This document shows positions 1 through 8,491 of a stretch of 64,000 nt of DNA, piece by piece. Positions within the stretch are counted from its first letter, which is position 1. Each line of letters begins with the position of its first letter. The notes under the pieces are model-generated. The model had not been told where the DNA came from, ran no database searches, and worked only from the letters and a program-made list of their open reading frames with translations. The stretch is from the NCBI RefSeq assembly GCF_030814695.1, contig NZ_JAUSVL010000001.1:4624227-4688226 (forward strand), given 5' to 3'. The stretch comes from Oligosphaera ethanolica (GTDB taxonomy: Bacteria > Verrucomicrobiota > Lentisphaeria > Oligosphaerales > Oligosphaeraceae). Made by a program: the position numbers and the translations under genes.

Positions 1-675
1 GTCATTTTTGGAAAAGAAGGTCAAGGATTGTTTTTGCAGGGTGTCAAAGAGTGCCTGGCGGATATCGGTGACGACTCTGGCGCCGACCCAGCGCAGGAAG
101 TAGCGGTTGATGAATTCGCCGAAGGACTTGAGGAGGAAGTAGAAGAACATGACGGCGATGAGGGTGCAGACCAGCGGGAAGGTAAGTTGTTCGTCTTCGC
201 TGACATCGAAGCCCAGGCGGGTGGTAACGGCGTTGATTTGGGCGAAGATGCCGTCGGGCTTCTTCTTGGTTGCCTGGGGGCTTGGTGCTGTTGTCTGGCT
301 GGCCGCTGGTTCCCCCATCAGTGAAGGTGGGGTTGTGGCTGGTATAGGTTTTTGGCTTGTCTCGTTGGCTGCGCTGGTGATGGATGTGTCGGTGACCTCC
401 ATCAGCCAGCGGATGGTGCTGCTCTGCAGGAGCTTGTCCTTGATGGACTGGGTGCCGGTCTTGTCCTGGTGCATTTTTTGGGCGTAACCGCTTTCGAGGG
501 CGTTGATGCCAAGGTCCATAAAGCGGAGGTAAGCGGACATGGCGCTGCCCATGAGAATGCCGGCCGAGACGCCAATAAGCAGTCGAAACCAGTAGGGTCT
601 GGCGAAGCTACGCAGGAGTCGCCAATAGATGATGAGTGCGTTAGAGCTAGGTTTGCCAGCCGGTTGCGGTTTCAA
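1..675 (-). CDS. ABC exporter, MsbA-like, N-terminal part (runs off left edge)
   Basis: The frame is open from position 675 to position 1, giving 225 codons of the N-terminal membrane domain; the ATPase domain lies outside the window. I start it at a TTG (673-675) seven bases after an AGGGAG ribosome site (683-688), just behind the stop of the aminotransferase gene. The protein has a short polar N-terminus, a membrane segment (LLIGVSAGILMGSAMSAYL), a long soluble loop rich in Gln, Thr and Pro, a second membrane segment (TLIAVMFFYFLLKSF), then the motif ALFDTLQKQSLTFFSKND. That last motif is typical of type I ABC exporters of the lipid A flippase type, where it precedes GDLISR-like residues. 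Known role of the family: ATP-driven flipping of lipid A or other lipids across the inner membrane. The loop of about 80 residues between the first two membrane segments is longer than in E. coli MsbA. Family assignment is firm; the substrate is inferred. Confidence 0.78.
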   Translation of the reverse strand, partial: MKPQPAGKPSSNALIIYWRLLRSFARPYWFRLLIGVSAGILMGSAMSAYLRFMDLGINALESGYAQKMHQDKTGTQSIKDKLLQSSTIRWLMEVTDTSITSAANETSQKPIPATTPPSLMGEPAASQTTAPSPQATKKKPDGIFAQINAVTTRLGFDVSEDEQLTFPLVCTLIAVMFFYFLLKSFGEFINRYFLRWVGARVVTDIRQALFDTLQKQSLTFFSKND

Positions 676-690
676 GTATCTGCTCCCTAG

Positions 691-1803
691 CTATTTACAC
701 AACGACGCGAGCGTGTCGGCGACATAGCGTTTCTGAATATGGCTGAGTTCTGGGTAGATGGGCAGGGCGAGGGTTTCGGCGGCGGCCCGCTCACTCTCCG
801 GAAAATCGCCTTTGCTGTAACCCAGCGACGCGTAGCATTGTTGCAGGTGCAGGGGCACGGGATAGTAGACATCGCAGCCGATGCCAGCGGCCTTGAGGCC
901 GTCCCAAACGGCCTGGCGGCGGCCGCCAAGGATGCGGATCACGTACTGATTGAAGACGTGCCGGTTGTTTTTGGTGGCAGTGACAGGCAGGGTCAGATTG
1001 GGGACTTTAGCCAGGAGAGTCTGGTAGTCATCAGCGTTCTTTTGCCGGCTGCTGGTCCAGGAGTCGAGGAATTTGAGTTTGACCAGGAGGACGACGGCCT
1101 GCATGGCGTCCATGCGGAAGTTGCCGCCGATGTACTGATGGTAGTATTTGGGGCTGCTGCCGTGACTGCGGTAGATTTTGAGTTTTTCTGCGCGTTCGGG
1201 GTCATTGCAGAGAATCATGCCGGCGTCACCGAAGGCACCGAGGTTCTTGCTGGGGAAGAAGGACAGGCAGCCGTAGTGGCCCATGCTGCAAGCCTGGCGG
1301 TGCATGTATTCGGCGCCGATGGCCTGAGCGGCGTCTTCAATGACGACGAGCTGATAGCGTTCAGCGAGCGCCATGACGCTGTCCATGTCGACCATCTGGC
1401 CGTAGAGATGGACGGGTATGATGGCCTTGGTGCGTGGGGTGATGGCCGCTTCGATAAGGTCGGTGTTGAGATTGCAGGTGTCGGGCTGGATATCGACAAA
1501 GACGGGCCGGGCGCCGACCCGTGAGATAGCGCCGGCGGTGGCGAAGAAGGTGTAGGGGCTGGTGATGACCTCGTCGCCGGGGCCGATGTTTTCGGTCATG
1601 AGGGCCATGAGCAGCGCGTCGGAGCCAGAGGAAACCGCGCAGGCGAAGCGGCATTGGCAGTAGGCGGCAATCTTCTTTTCGAGGTCTTCGACGTGTTGTC
1701 CGAGGATGAACTGTTGGCTGGCGCAGAGCTCGGCGATGGCTGTTTGTATTTCACCGCGAATCTGTTCGTATTGGGGCTTGAGGTCAAGCAGAGGAACCTG
1801 CAT
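691..1803 (-). CDS. DegT/DnrJ/EryC1/StrS sugar aminotransferase (WbpE-like)
   Basis: A 370-residue PLP-dependent aminotransferase of the fold-type I DegT family, which transfers an amino group to a keto sugar nucleotide. It begins MQVPLLDLKPQYEQIR, the usual N-terminus of the family, at an ATG preceded by AAGGA at a good distance; the frame stays open 43 codons further upstream, but that extension has no homology-like features. Visible active-site elements are SSGSDALL near residue 60 (phosphate binding), IEDAAQ with Asp157 (pyridine nitrogen) and FFPSKNLGAFGD with Lys186 (Schiff base). The SFFPSKNLG form resembles WbpE/WlbC, which make diacetylated amino-uronic sugars. It is followed after 15 bases by the MsbA-like exporter, which fits a role in LPS or glycan sugar synthesis. 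The exact substrate cannot be read from the sequence. Confidence 0.9.
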   Translation of the reverse strand: MQVPLLDLKPQYEQIRGEIQTAIAELCASQQFILGQHVEDLEKKIAAYCQCRFACAVSSGSDALLMALMTENIGPGDEVITSPYTFFATAGAISRVGARPVFVDIQPDTCNLNTDLIEAAITPRTKAIIPVHLYGQMVDMDSVMALAERYQLVVIEDAAQAIGAEYMHRQACSMGHYGCLSFFPSKNLGAFGDAGMILCNDPERAEKLKIYRSHGSSPKYYHQYIGGNFRMDAMQAVVLLVKLKFLDSWTSSRQKNADDYQTLLAKVPNLTLPVTATKNNRHVFNQYVIRILGGRRQAVWDGLKAAGIGCDVYYPVPLHLQQCYASLGYSKGDFPESERAAAETLALPIYPELSHIQKRYVADTLASLCK

Positions 1804-2031
1804 GGTTCGTCCTTGTGGTTGAGTGATACTGCTACAAAAAGTGAGGCGGAGCCGCGCAAAAAAGTTAGGACAGTAAAAATAACCTTCTTGGGGCCGCATG
1901 CAACTGCGGAAGCCGGAAAGGGCGGGATGCATGTCCCCTTTTCGTGGCGTTGTCGCGGCGCAATGGCAGGTGGGCGGGTGCGGGGCCTGGCAGCGATGTT
2001 GGTGCGGCCGTATCAGGCAGGTGTGGCAGGT

Positions 2032-2910
2032 TTATAGCTGAGCGACGTCGTAGCCGTGATGGCGGAAGAACTCCAGCAGGGAGTTGTCGCCGACGAGATG
2101 TCCGGCGCCGACGACGCTGAGGACGGCCTTGCCTTCGTGGTTGGCTGCGTGGAGTTGCTGGAACCAGCTGCGATTGCGGGTTTGCAGCATGCGTTTTTGC
2201 AGGGCGTTGTTGCCTTCGAAGCCTGAGCTGATGAGTGCGGCCAGTTCGGCGGCGTCGCCGCGCAGCCAGATTTGCAGCATGTGCTGGGTGAAGGCGGGCA
2301 TGTTATCGATTTCGGCGAGGGTATTTTGGATGAACTCGTCATCGCTGGCGGAGTTGATGCTGCTGAGCAGCTGCAGTTGTTCGTCGGGCTGTTCGAGGCA
2401 GAGGATGATTTTGTCCTGTGCTTTGGCGCGGGCGAAGAGATAGCTGTCGACGCCGAGTTGTGATGCCATGCCGGAGAGTTGGAGGGCGCTGGAGGTGAGC
2501 AGGGACGCGCAGTACCAACTGCGGAGGCGGCTGATGGTGCTGTCGTGATAGCCGAGGGATTGTGCGCGCTGGCACAGACCCTGCCAGGTATCGGCGCTGA
2601 GTTGCCCGGCGAGGCTATGTCCTTCGGGCATAGTGCCGGCCTTGGCCATGAGGGCGTGGAATGCGGGTGAGGCGATGGTGCCGAGGTCGGTTTCGAAGGC
2701 GGTGACGCCGCAGTCGCTGAAGGCGTCTTCGACGATCTGGGGCAGCGGGTACATTTCTGGGGTACCGAAGTGCAGGGCGCCGAAGAAAAAGAGTGGTAGC
2801 GCGCCATTTTTTTGGGCTCGCCAGAAGAGCTGTCGGGGCGCGGTGGCCGGGACTGCGGGTTGCGTGGCATCGTGATTAGGGCAGGGGGCTGCTGAATGTG
2901 CGTCGTGCAT
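2032..2910 (-). CDS. TraB/GumN (Tiki-like) family protein
   Basis: A 292-residue protein of the TraB/GumN family. The two conserved GxxH motifs that hold putative metal ligands are visible as GALHFG near residue 44 and GAGHLVGD near residue 272, with the conserved acidic motif FETDLG near residue 74. Eukaryotic Tiki proteins of this superfamily are metal-dependent proteases; bacterial members are mostly uncharacterised. Unlike many bacterial members it lacks an evident signal peptide. The first 30 residues are Pro/Ala-rich (HDAHSAAPCPNHDATQPAVP) and may be an artefact of a slightly too long start. It is downstream of a TIM-barrel isomerase gene (75 bases) and upstream of the aminotransferase (228 bases, in which I see no gene). 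Function unknown beyond family. Confidence 0.8.
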   Translation of the reverse strand: MHDAHSAAPCPNHDATQPAVPATAPRQLFWRAQKNGALPLFFFGALHFGTPEMYPLPQIVEDAFSDCGVTAFETDLGTIASPAFHALMAKAGTMPEGHSLAGQLSADTWQGLCQRAQSLGYHDSTISRLRSWYCASLLTSSALQLSGMASQLGVDSYLFARAKAQDKIILCLEQPDEQLQLLSSINSASDDEFIQNTLAEIDNMPAFTQHMLQIWLRGDAAELAALISSGFEGNNALQKRMLQTRNRSWFQQLHAANHEGKAVLSVVGAGHLVGDNSLLEFFRHHGYDVAQL

Positions 2911-2985
2911 GATTGTCCGTGGCTGGCCGCTGGTCGGCGCGGTGCGTGACAGAAGTGCGCCGACGCGTTGTCGGCCCGGTCGGTT

Positions 2986-3795
2986 TCAAGCGAAATTGCG
3001 GAAGAAGGCGACTTCCTGGCGGGCGAGATCAAGGAACAGATCGGGTTCGGCCTTGAATTCGCAATGGACGCTTACCGGTCCTTGGAAGTTGATTTTGTTG
3101 AGGCAGGCGAAGACATAAGTCCAGTCGACCATGCCTTTGCCGGCGGTGACCCAGCGGTTGATGGTTTTGCCGTGGCCGTTGTATTCTTGTCGTTCGATGA
3201 GCACGTCTTTGACGGCGACGATGCTGAGCCATGGTTTGACCATGGCGAGGGCGACGGCGAAGTCTTCGCCTTCGACGCGTTGGTGACCGGGGTCGAGGTA
3301 GGCGCCGAAGAGTGCCGGGTCGAGGTCGGCAAAGAGATGGGCGAGAGCGGCGGCATTAAGGCCCATGCATTTGTTGCTGTGGGTGTGGTAGCAGATTTTG
3401 ACGCCGTATTGTTTGGCGAGGGGCTCCCAGGCGCGGAGGGTGGCGCGGGTTTTGGCCAGTTCCTGCTGGTAGTCCATGGTTGCCGGGTCGAAATGAAAGT
3501 AGCCGAGTTTGAGGAGGCGGACATCGGCGCGATCCATGGCGCGGAGCAGTGGTGTGGCGGTGGGATGGTCGGGTCCGAGCAGATCGAAGTTGCCGGTGAC
3601 CATGGGGATATCCAGGCCCTGCTGGCGAAAGCAGGCGACGGCCTCGGGCAGCTTATCGCCGGCGTTGTCAGGCGTCACGGGGTAGTCGGGGCGGACGCAG
3701 AGATCGAAGCCACCAAGGCCCCACTGCTTGGCCAGCTCGGCCAGTTCAGGAATGCTTTTGCCCTTGAGCATCTTGGAAAACATGATCATACGCAT
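2986..3795 (-). CDS. Sugar phosphate isomerase/epimerase, TIM barrel
   Basis: A 269-residue protein of the xylose isomerase-like TIM-barrel (AP_endonuc_2) superfamily. It starts MRMIMFSKMLKGKS behind GGGGAG; the frame continues upstream without sense. Metal-site style motifs of the family are visible: CYHTHSNKC near residue 140, LFGAYLDPGHQ near residue 175 and KDVLIERQ near residue 208, ending with VSVHCEFKAEPD near 250. Members isomerise or epimerise sugars and inositols, or act as hydroxypyruvate isomerases. The gene is divergent from proA, and the TraB-like gene follows 75 bases later. A second, only distantly similar member lies at 17312-18193. Substrate unknown. Confidence 0.85.
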   Translation of the reverse strand: MRMIMFSKMLKGKSIPELAELAKQWGLGGFDLCVRPDYPVTPDNAGDKLPEAVACFRQQGLDIPMVTGNFDLLGPDHPTATPLLRAMDRADVRLLKLGYFHFDPATMDYQQELAKTRATLRAWEPLAKQYGVKICYHTHSNKCMGLNAAALAHLFADLDPALFGAYLDPGHQRVEGEDFAVALAMVKPWLSIVAVKDVLIERQEYNGHGKTINRWVTAGKGMVDWTYVFACLNKINFQGPVSVHCEFKAEPDLFLDLARQEVAFFRNFA

Positions 3796-3918
3796 TGCAG
3801 GTCGACTCCCCAAAGCTGAAAATGATGTGACGGCATGACGATGGCCTAGAACTGTAATTGGCGGGCAATGAAATGCAATGGCTGGCGGGCAATTCGGCAA
3901 TGGCGCCTGTCGCGGCCG

Positions 3919-3947
3919 TTGATTTACGGGCTGCAGCGGGATATTTT
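3919..3947 (+). promoter_or_regulatory. Candidate sigma-70 promoter of proA
   Basis: TTGATT (3919-3924), 17 bases, TATTTT (3942-3947); each box matches four of six consensus positions. It would give a leader of roughly 70 bases before the proA ATG at 4026. Read by eye only. Confidence 0.4.
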
Positions 3948-4025
3948 AGTAGTTTTTGTGTGCCGGCCGGCCGGGTCGGCGTGAATGCAGCAGCAGGCCC
4001 TGCGGGGCAGCACTGGGAGCAGCCC

Positions 4026-5324
4026 ATGGATATACGTCAGATGGCGATGGCCGCCAAGAGCGCGGCAGTGAAACTGGCTGCGGTGAAGACCGCAGAGAAA
4101 AATGACGCTTTGCAGGCGGTGGCGGATGCGCTACGGGCGCATGCTGCGGCGATCATAGCGGCGAATCGTGAGGACATGGCGGCGGCGGAGACGTCAGGTT
4201 TGGCGGCGCCGTTGCTCAAGCGCCTGAAATTTGACGAAACGAAATTAGCGGAAGTGATTGCGGGCGTCGAGAGTCTTCTCGGCTTGCCCGATCCGGTTGG
4301 CACGACCTTGCGGGCCACGGAGTTGGACGAGGGGCTGGAGCTCTATCAGGTCGCCTGTCCCATCGGCGTGATCGGGGTGATCTTCGAATCGCGTCCAGAC
4401 GCCTTGGTGCAGATATCGAGTCTCTGTTTGAAGAGTGGCAATGCGGCGTTGCTCAAGGGTGGCAGCGAGGCGTTGCACACCAATCGGGTATTGGCGGCGG
4501 TGATTCGGGGCGCGTCGGAGGCGGCCGGGATTGCGTCTGGGTGGCTGCAGCTGCTTGAGACGCGTTCGGATGTCAACGAGATGCTTGCTTTGGACGACTG
4601 CATTGACCTGATCATTCCCCGTGGTTCCAATGCTTTTGTGAAGTACATCATGGATCATTCGAACATCCCAGTGCTGGGGCATGCGGATGGCATCTGCCAT
4701 GTCTATGTTGACGCGGCAGCGGACTTGGCGATGGCGTCGCGGGTGGTATGTGATTCCAAGTGCCAGTACGTGTCGGTGTGCAACGCGTTGGAGACGCTTT
4801 TGGTGCACCAGTCGGTGGCGCCGGCATTTTTGCCGCGGGTGGTGTCCGATTTGCAGGCACGCGGCGTACGGGTGCTCGGTTGCGAGCGCAGTCGGGCCAT
4901 TGTGCCGTCCCTGAAAGAAGCGACTGCGGCGGACTGGGACACGGAGTATTTGGACTACGTGCTGTCGGTGCGGGTGGTTGACGACTTTGACATGGCGGTC
5001 GATCACATCAACGAGCATGGTTCGGGTCATACGGACGTGATTGTGACGGCTGATGCGGGGGTGGCGAGTCGCTTTATGAGTCTGGTTGACTCGGGCAATG
5101 TTTTTTGGAACTGCAGCAGTCGTTTCAGTGACGGTTTCCGCTACGGTCTGGGCGCGGAGGTCGGCATTAGCACGAACAAGATCCACGCTCGCGGGCCGGT
5201 GGGTCTTGAGGGCCTGGTGATTTACAAGTGGCTGCTGAAAGGCAGTGGCCAGATTGTGGCCGACTACGCTGATGGCCGGCGGCATTTTACGCATCTGCCG
5301 TTGAAGAAGGACTTCAGCATTTAG
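4026..5324 (+). CDS. proA: Gamma-glutamyl phosphate reductase
   Basis: A 432-residue ProA, the NADPH-dependent reductase that turns gamma-glutamyl phosphate into glutamate semialdehyde in proline synthesis. The start at MDIRQMAMAAKSAA follows GGGAG by six bases; the frame is open 56 codons upstream but that part is low-complexity and not ProA-like. Family hallmarks are VIFESRPDALVQI near residue 124, SGNAALLKGGSEA near 140, IPRGSNAFVKYI near 200, GICHVYVD near 222 and the active cysteine in CDSKCQ near 245. The C-terminal block FWNCSSRFSDGFRYGLGAEVGIS is complete. Length is normal. The partner proB is not in the window. The next gene follows after 51 bases in the same direction. Confidence 0.96.
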   Translation: MDIRQMAMAAKSAAVKLAAVKTAEKNDALQAVADALRAHAAAIIAANREDMAAAETSGLAAPLLKRLKFDETKLAEVIAGVESLLGLPDPVGTTLRATELDEGLELYQVACPIGVIGVIFESRPDALVQISSLCLKSGNAALLKGGSEALHTNRVLAAVIRGASEAAGIASGWLQLLETRSDVNEMLALDDCIDLIIPRGSNAFVKYIMDHSNIPVLGHADGICHVYVDAAADLAMASRVVCDSKCQYVSVCNALETLLVHQSVAPAFLPRVVSDLQARGVRVLGCERSRAIVPSLKEATAADWDTEYLDYVLSVRVVDDFDMAVDHINEHGSGHTDVIVTADAGVASRFMSLVDSGNVFWNCSSRFSDGFRYGLGAEVGISTNKIHARGPVGLEGLVIYKWLLKGSGQIVADYADGRRHFTHLPLKKDFSI

Positions 5325-5375
5325 TGCCCGCAGTACGGGGTAGCGCGAGGGTGAACATTCTGGAAGGAGTGCGTC

Positions 5376-6194
5376 ATGTGGTACTACGCAATGAATGGCC
5401 AGCAGCAGGGTCCAGTGTCACTGGACGCCCTGCAGGCGATGTTTCGGAGCGGGCATTTGGGTGCCGACACGCTGGTGTGGCGTGAGGGCATGGCAGAATG
5501 GGCGCCGGCCAGGACGGTGGCCGAATTGCAGTTGACGTCCGGCTTGCAGACTGCGGCAACTGGCGATGCCGACGCGCCGTTGCCGTCCCTGCGGGCCTTG
5601 CCAACGGAGCCAGCGCCGGAGTTGCGGGCCTGTTGTTCGCAGTGTGGTCAGGGCTTCAGTTCGGCCGACCTCATTGACTACCAGGGTAAGTTGGTCTGTC
5701 CCAACTGCAAAGAGGCCTTTTTTCAGCGTTTGCGCGAGGGCTTGAAGCCACAGGACGGTGGCTATGAGTACGCAGGTTTTTGGATCCGGGTGGTTGCTGT
5801 GCTGATTGACGGTGTGATTTTGGCCATGCTGCAGTTTGTGGTTCTCTTGCCGCTGGGCATGGGCAGTGCGATGAGTGGTGCTTTGGGAGAAACGGCTGAG
5901 ACGGCTGCTACGGTGGTGTCGGTAGGCGTCACGTATCTGGTGCAGATTATCGTGCCCATGCTCTACCAGGGCTTTTTCTTGAGTCGTTACGCGGCGACGC
6001 CTGGCAAGAAGGCCTTGGGGCTAAAGGTGTTGCGGCCAGATGGCAGCCAGCTGAGTTTTATGCGCGCTGTCTGTCGGTCGTTGGCGTCGGGCCTATCGGG
6101 CATGATTTTGGGTATTGGCTATCTCATGGTGGCCTTTGACGACGAGAGGCGGGCCTTGCATGATCATATCTGCGATACCCGCGTCGTGCGGTGA
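5376..6194 (+). CDS. GYF_2 - zinc ribbon - RDD membrane protein
   Basis: A 272-residue protein with three parts. Residues 1-50 form a GYF_2 domain (WYYAMNGQQQGPVS, LVWREGMAEWAP), a predicted peptide-binding module. Residues 84-115 hold a CxxC-x17-CxxC zinc ribbon with Cys87, 90, 108 and 111. From about residue 127 an RDD domain begins (AGFWIRVVAVLIDGVI) with two or three membrane helices and the typical ATPGKKALGLKVLRPDG and RALHDHICDTRVV motifs. The ATG follows AAGGAG by six bases. RDD proteins are poorly characterised inner-membrane proteins, some linked to ion exchange. The architecture is common in PVC bacteria; here the soluble head probably faces the cytoplasm. No partner can be named from its neighbours. 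Confidence 0.85.
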   Translation: MWYYAMNGQQQGPVSLDALQAMFRSGHLGADTLVWREGMAEWAPARTVAELQLTSGLQTAATGDADAPLPSLRALPTEPAPELRACCSQCGQGFSSADLIDYQGKLVCPNCKEAFFQRLREGLKPQDGGYEYAGFWIRVVAVLIDGVILAMLQFVVLLPLGMGSAMSGALGETAETAATVVSVGVTYLVQIIVPMLYQGFFLSRYAATPGKKALGLKVLRPDGSQLSFMRAVCRSLASGLSGMILGIGYLMVAFDDERRALHDHICDTRVVR

Positions 6195-6274
6195 GGCAGA
6201 GCTGTCTGCGGCGCCATGCCACTGGCTGGTGATTAATGCTGCATGACGATGACTGATAAAGAAAAGGAGTGACA

Positions 6275-7030
6275 ATGGGGCCTTTGCAGGGAAAAGTGGC
6301 GGTGGTGACGGGTGCGTCCCGTGGTTTGGGCAAAGGTGTAGCCTTGGTGCTGGCAGAGCAGGGCGCGGATGTGGTGGTGAACTACCGCAGCCAGGCCGAG
6401 GAGGCCGAAGAGGTCTGCCGCGATGTCCGCGCCATGGGCGTGCGCGCATTGGCCTTGCAGGCCGACGTGGGGACGGGTGCCGCCGTCGACGCGATGTTTG
6501 CAAAGATTGATGAGGTCTTTGGCCGCATTGACATCCTGGTGAATAACGCCGGCACGAGCCGCGCCGAGACCATCTTCGAGATGACTGAGGAGAGCTGGGA
6601 TTTTATTCTCAGTACGAATTTGAAGAGCATGTTCTTGTGCAGCAAGGCTGCGATGCTGCGCATGCGTGAGCAGCATGACGGCCGGATCATCAACATGAGT
6701 TCGGTGGTCGGGCATCAGGGCGCGCTTTTCGGCCATGTTCATTACGCGGCGACCAAGAGCGGCATACTGGGCTTTACCAAGACTCTGGCGCGCACGGGCG
6801 CACCACTGGGCATCACGGTGAATGCGGTGGCGCCGGGCATCATCAATACCGAATTGTTGTTTGCGACCCACGGCGAGGCCGGTGTCAAGAAGCTGGCTGA
6901 CGGTATTCCGCTGGGCTTGGGCGAGCCGCGTGACATTGGCTTGAGCGTGGCCTTTTTGGCTGGCGAGGGCGGGCGCTACATCACCGGCACCTGCATTGAT
7001 GTCAATGGCGGCATGTATATGCGCAGCTAG
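6275..7030 (+). CDS. SDR-family oxidoreductase (FabG-like)
   Basis: A 251-residue classical short-chain dehydrogenase/reductase. The ATG at 6275 has AAAAGGAG five bases upstream; a GTG six bases earlier is in frame but sits on that ribosome site. The Rossmann motif TGASRGLG is at residues 13-20, NNAG at 90-93, the catalytic Ser at 142/143 (NMSSVVG), Tyr157 and Lys161 (YAATK) and the C-terminal GTCIDVNGG motif. The pattern ending in INGG-type residues is that of 3-oxoacyl-ACP reductases, but similar enzymes reduce sugars or polyols, so FabG is a likeness only. It stands alone without fab genes, 54 bases before the iron transporter gene. Confidence 0.88.
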   Translation: MGPLQGKVAVVTGASRGLGKGVALVLAEQGADVVVNYRSQAEEAEEVCRDVRAMGVRALALQADVGTGAAVDAMFAKIDEVFGRIDILVNNAGTSRAETIFEMTEESWDFILSTNLKSMFLCSKAAMLRMREQHDGRIINMSSVVGHQGALFGHVHYAATKSGILGFTKTLARTGAPLGITVNAVAPGIINTELLFATHGEAGVKKLADGIPLGLGEPRDIGLSVAFLAGEGGRYITGTCIDVNGGMYMRS

Positions 7031-7083
7031 ACGAAGAGGCCGGATTGCGCGTTGGGCGCAGCCGGGGGCTTAAGGACAGGACG

Positions 7084-8214
7084 ATGGACGACACACAGAA
7101 ACAATGGCGCCGGTTTTGGCGTGAAGAACGCGAAGCGGCCTACCTTTATCAGCAGCTTGCCGCCAATGAAAAGTCGGCGAAATTGGCCGAACTCTATCGG
7201 CGCATGGCCGATATTGAGCTCAGGCACGCACAGACCTGGGAAGAGAAGCTGCGGACTGCGGGCGGGACGCTGCCGGCGTTCAAGCCGTCGCTGCGGGTGC
7301 GGATATTGTCCGGCGTGGCTGGGCGTTTGGGCAACGAGACCGTGATTGAGGCGTTGAACAACACCGAGATGGATGCCGGGCGAGACTACGTCGCGCAGGG
7401 CGCGCCGGAGGCGTTGCAGATGGCCGCTGACGAGCGCGCCCACGCCCGGGCCTTCCAGGCGCTTGCTGCGGAACATATTGACGGATCGAGCATCGCCAGT
7501 GTGGAGACCGAGCACAAAGCGTCTGGCGGCAATGCCTTGCGGGCGGGGGTGATGGGCGCCAACGACGGCCTGGTGTCCAACTTTTGCCTGGTGATGGGGA
7601 TGGCTGGGGCGACGGAGGCGGCAGCTGGCACCGGCGGGCGGACCTTGCTGGTGACGGGCATTGCCGGGCTGCTGGCCGGCGCGATTTCCATGGCGCTTGG
7701 TGAATGGCTGTCCGTACAGAGCTCGCGGGAGCTGTACGAGCGGCAAATAGCAGTGGAGCGCGACGAACTTAAGGCTAATCCCGAGGAAGAGATCGAAGAG
7801 CTGTCCTTGATTTACCAGGCTAAGGGCATGGACGAGGACGACGCGCGCAAGCTGGCGCAGAAGCTGGCGGCGAATCCCAAGGCGATGCTGGATACGCTGG
7901 CTCGGGAAGAGCTGGGCATCAACCCGCAGGAACTCGGCGGGTCGGCCTGGGAGGCCGCCTACACGTCCTTTTTGCTTTTTGCGGTGGGGGCGATCATACC
8001 CGTGCTGCCGTTCATCTTCATGCCGCAGAATCTGTTGGCGATTGGTGTAAGCGCGATTTTGAGCCTGCTGGGGTTGTTCGGGCTTGGCGCGGCGACCACG
8101 TTGTTGACTGGCCAGTCGCTGTGGTATGCTGGTTCCCGCCAGGCGATTTTCGGCATGATAGCCTCGGCGGTGACCTTTGGCATCGGCCACCTCATCGGCG
8201 TCCAGCTGGGCTGA
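7084..8214 (+). CDS. Ferritin-like/VIT1 fusion transporter (MbfA type)
   Basis: A 376-residue protein that joins an N-terminal ferritin-like (rubrerythrin-type) four-helix domain to a C-terminal VIT1/CCC1 iron-manganese transporter. Residues 1-140 carry the carboxylate-rich helices REEREAAYLYQQL, MADIELRHAQTW and AADERAHARAFQAL, which match di-iron binding ExxH motifs. From about residue 160 the VIT1 signature GVMGANDGLVSNF starts, followed by five membrane helices and the charged cytosolic insert ELYERQIAVERDELKANP. The characterised relative MbfA of rhizobia exports iron and protects against iron and peroxide stress. Start at MDDTQKQ with AAGGA seven bases upstream. It ends at a hairpin shared with the convergent toxin-antitoxin genes. 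Confidence 0.88.
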   Translation: MDDTQKQWRRFWREEREAAYLYQQLAANEKSAKLAELYRRMADIELRHAQTWEEKLRTAGGTLPAFKPSLRVRILSGVAGRLGNETVIEALNNTEMDAGRDYVAQGAPEALQMAADERAHARAFQALAAEHIDGSSIASVETEHKASGGNALRAGVMGANDGLVSNFCLVMGMAGATEAAAGTGGRTLLVTGIAGLLAGAISMALGEWLSVQSSRELYERQIAVERDELKANPEEEIEELSLIYQAKGMDEDDARKLAQKLAANPKAMLDTLAREELGINPQELGGSAWEAAYTSFLLFAVGAIIPVLPFIFMPQNLLAIGVSAILSLLGLFGLGAATTLLTGQSLWYAGSRQAIFGMIASAVTFGIGHLIGVQLG

Positions 8215-8250
8215 GCGGAGAGAGGCGGGCAGAGACGGGACTGCGCTTGA

Positions 8251-8283
8251 AAGCACCTTGGCCGGCTGGCCATGCTGGTGCTT
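8251..8283. terminator. Hairpin between convergent genes
   Basis: AAGCACC (8251-8257) pairs with GGTGCTT (8277-8283), and inside it TGGCC pairs with GGCCA (8259-8263 with 8268-8272). It lies between the VIT1-type gene and the end of brnA, so it may end transcription from both sides. There is no long T tract, which lowers confidence. Confidence 0.45.
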
Positions 8284-8491
8284 ATTTCCAGCTGATGTCG
8301 GGTTTCAGCTTGCGTTTGGCGCAGTCGGTCAAATAGGCGTTGATTAGCGTCTGGTAGGGCAACGATACCTCGCCCGCCAATTTTTTGAAATAGTCGATGG
8401 TTGCGGCATCCAGACGAATGGTAACCGTATTTTTCCGAGTGCGGACGTATGGGTTTTTGATTGCCTCGGAGAAGTCGTATTCGGCTTTCAT
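8282..8491 (-). CDS. brnA: BrnA-like antitoxin (ribbon-helix-helix)
   Basis: A 69-residue basic protein with a central KNTVTIRLDAATIDYFKKL segment, the beta strand and first helix of a MetJ/Arc/CopG-type DNA-binding fold, followed by YQTLINAYLTDCAK as in BrnA/CopG antitoxins. BrnA neutralises the RNase BrnT and represses their shared promoter. Its ATG overlaps the TGA of brnT by four bases (8488-8491), so the two are translationally coupled, and toxin-first order is normal for Brn systems. The C-terminus KLKPDISWK is short but complete. Confidence 0.85.
   Translation of the reverse strand: MKAEYDFSEAIKNPYVRTRKNTVTIRLDAATIDYFKKLAGEVSLPYQTLINAYLTDCAKRKLKPDISWK

Noticed and set aside
1804..2031. 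Possible gene or extended N-terminus of the aminotransferase in the gap
   Set aside because: The upstream in-frame extension has no family similarity, and the ATG at 1803 has a proper ribosome site.
4245..5294. 349-codon minus-strand frame opposite proA
   Set aside because: His/Arg-rich mirror frame of a well-conserved enzyme gene.
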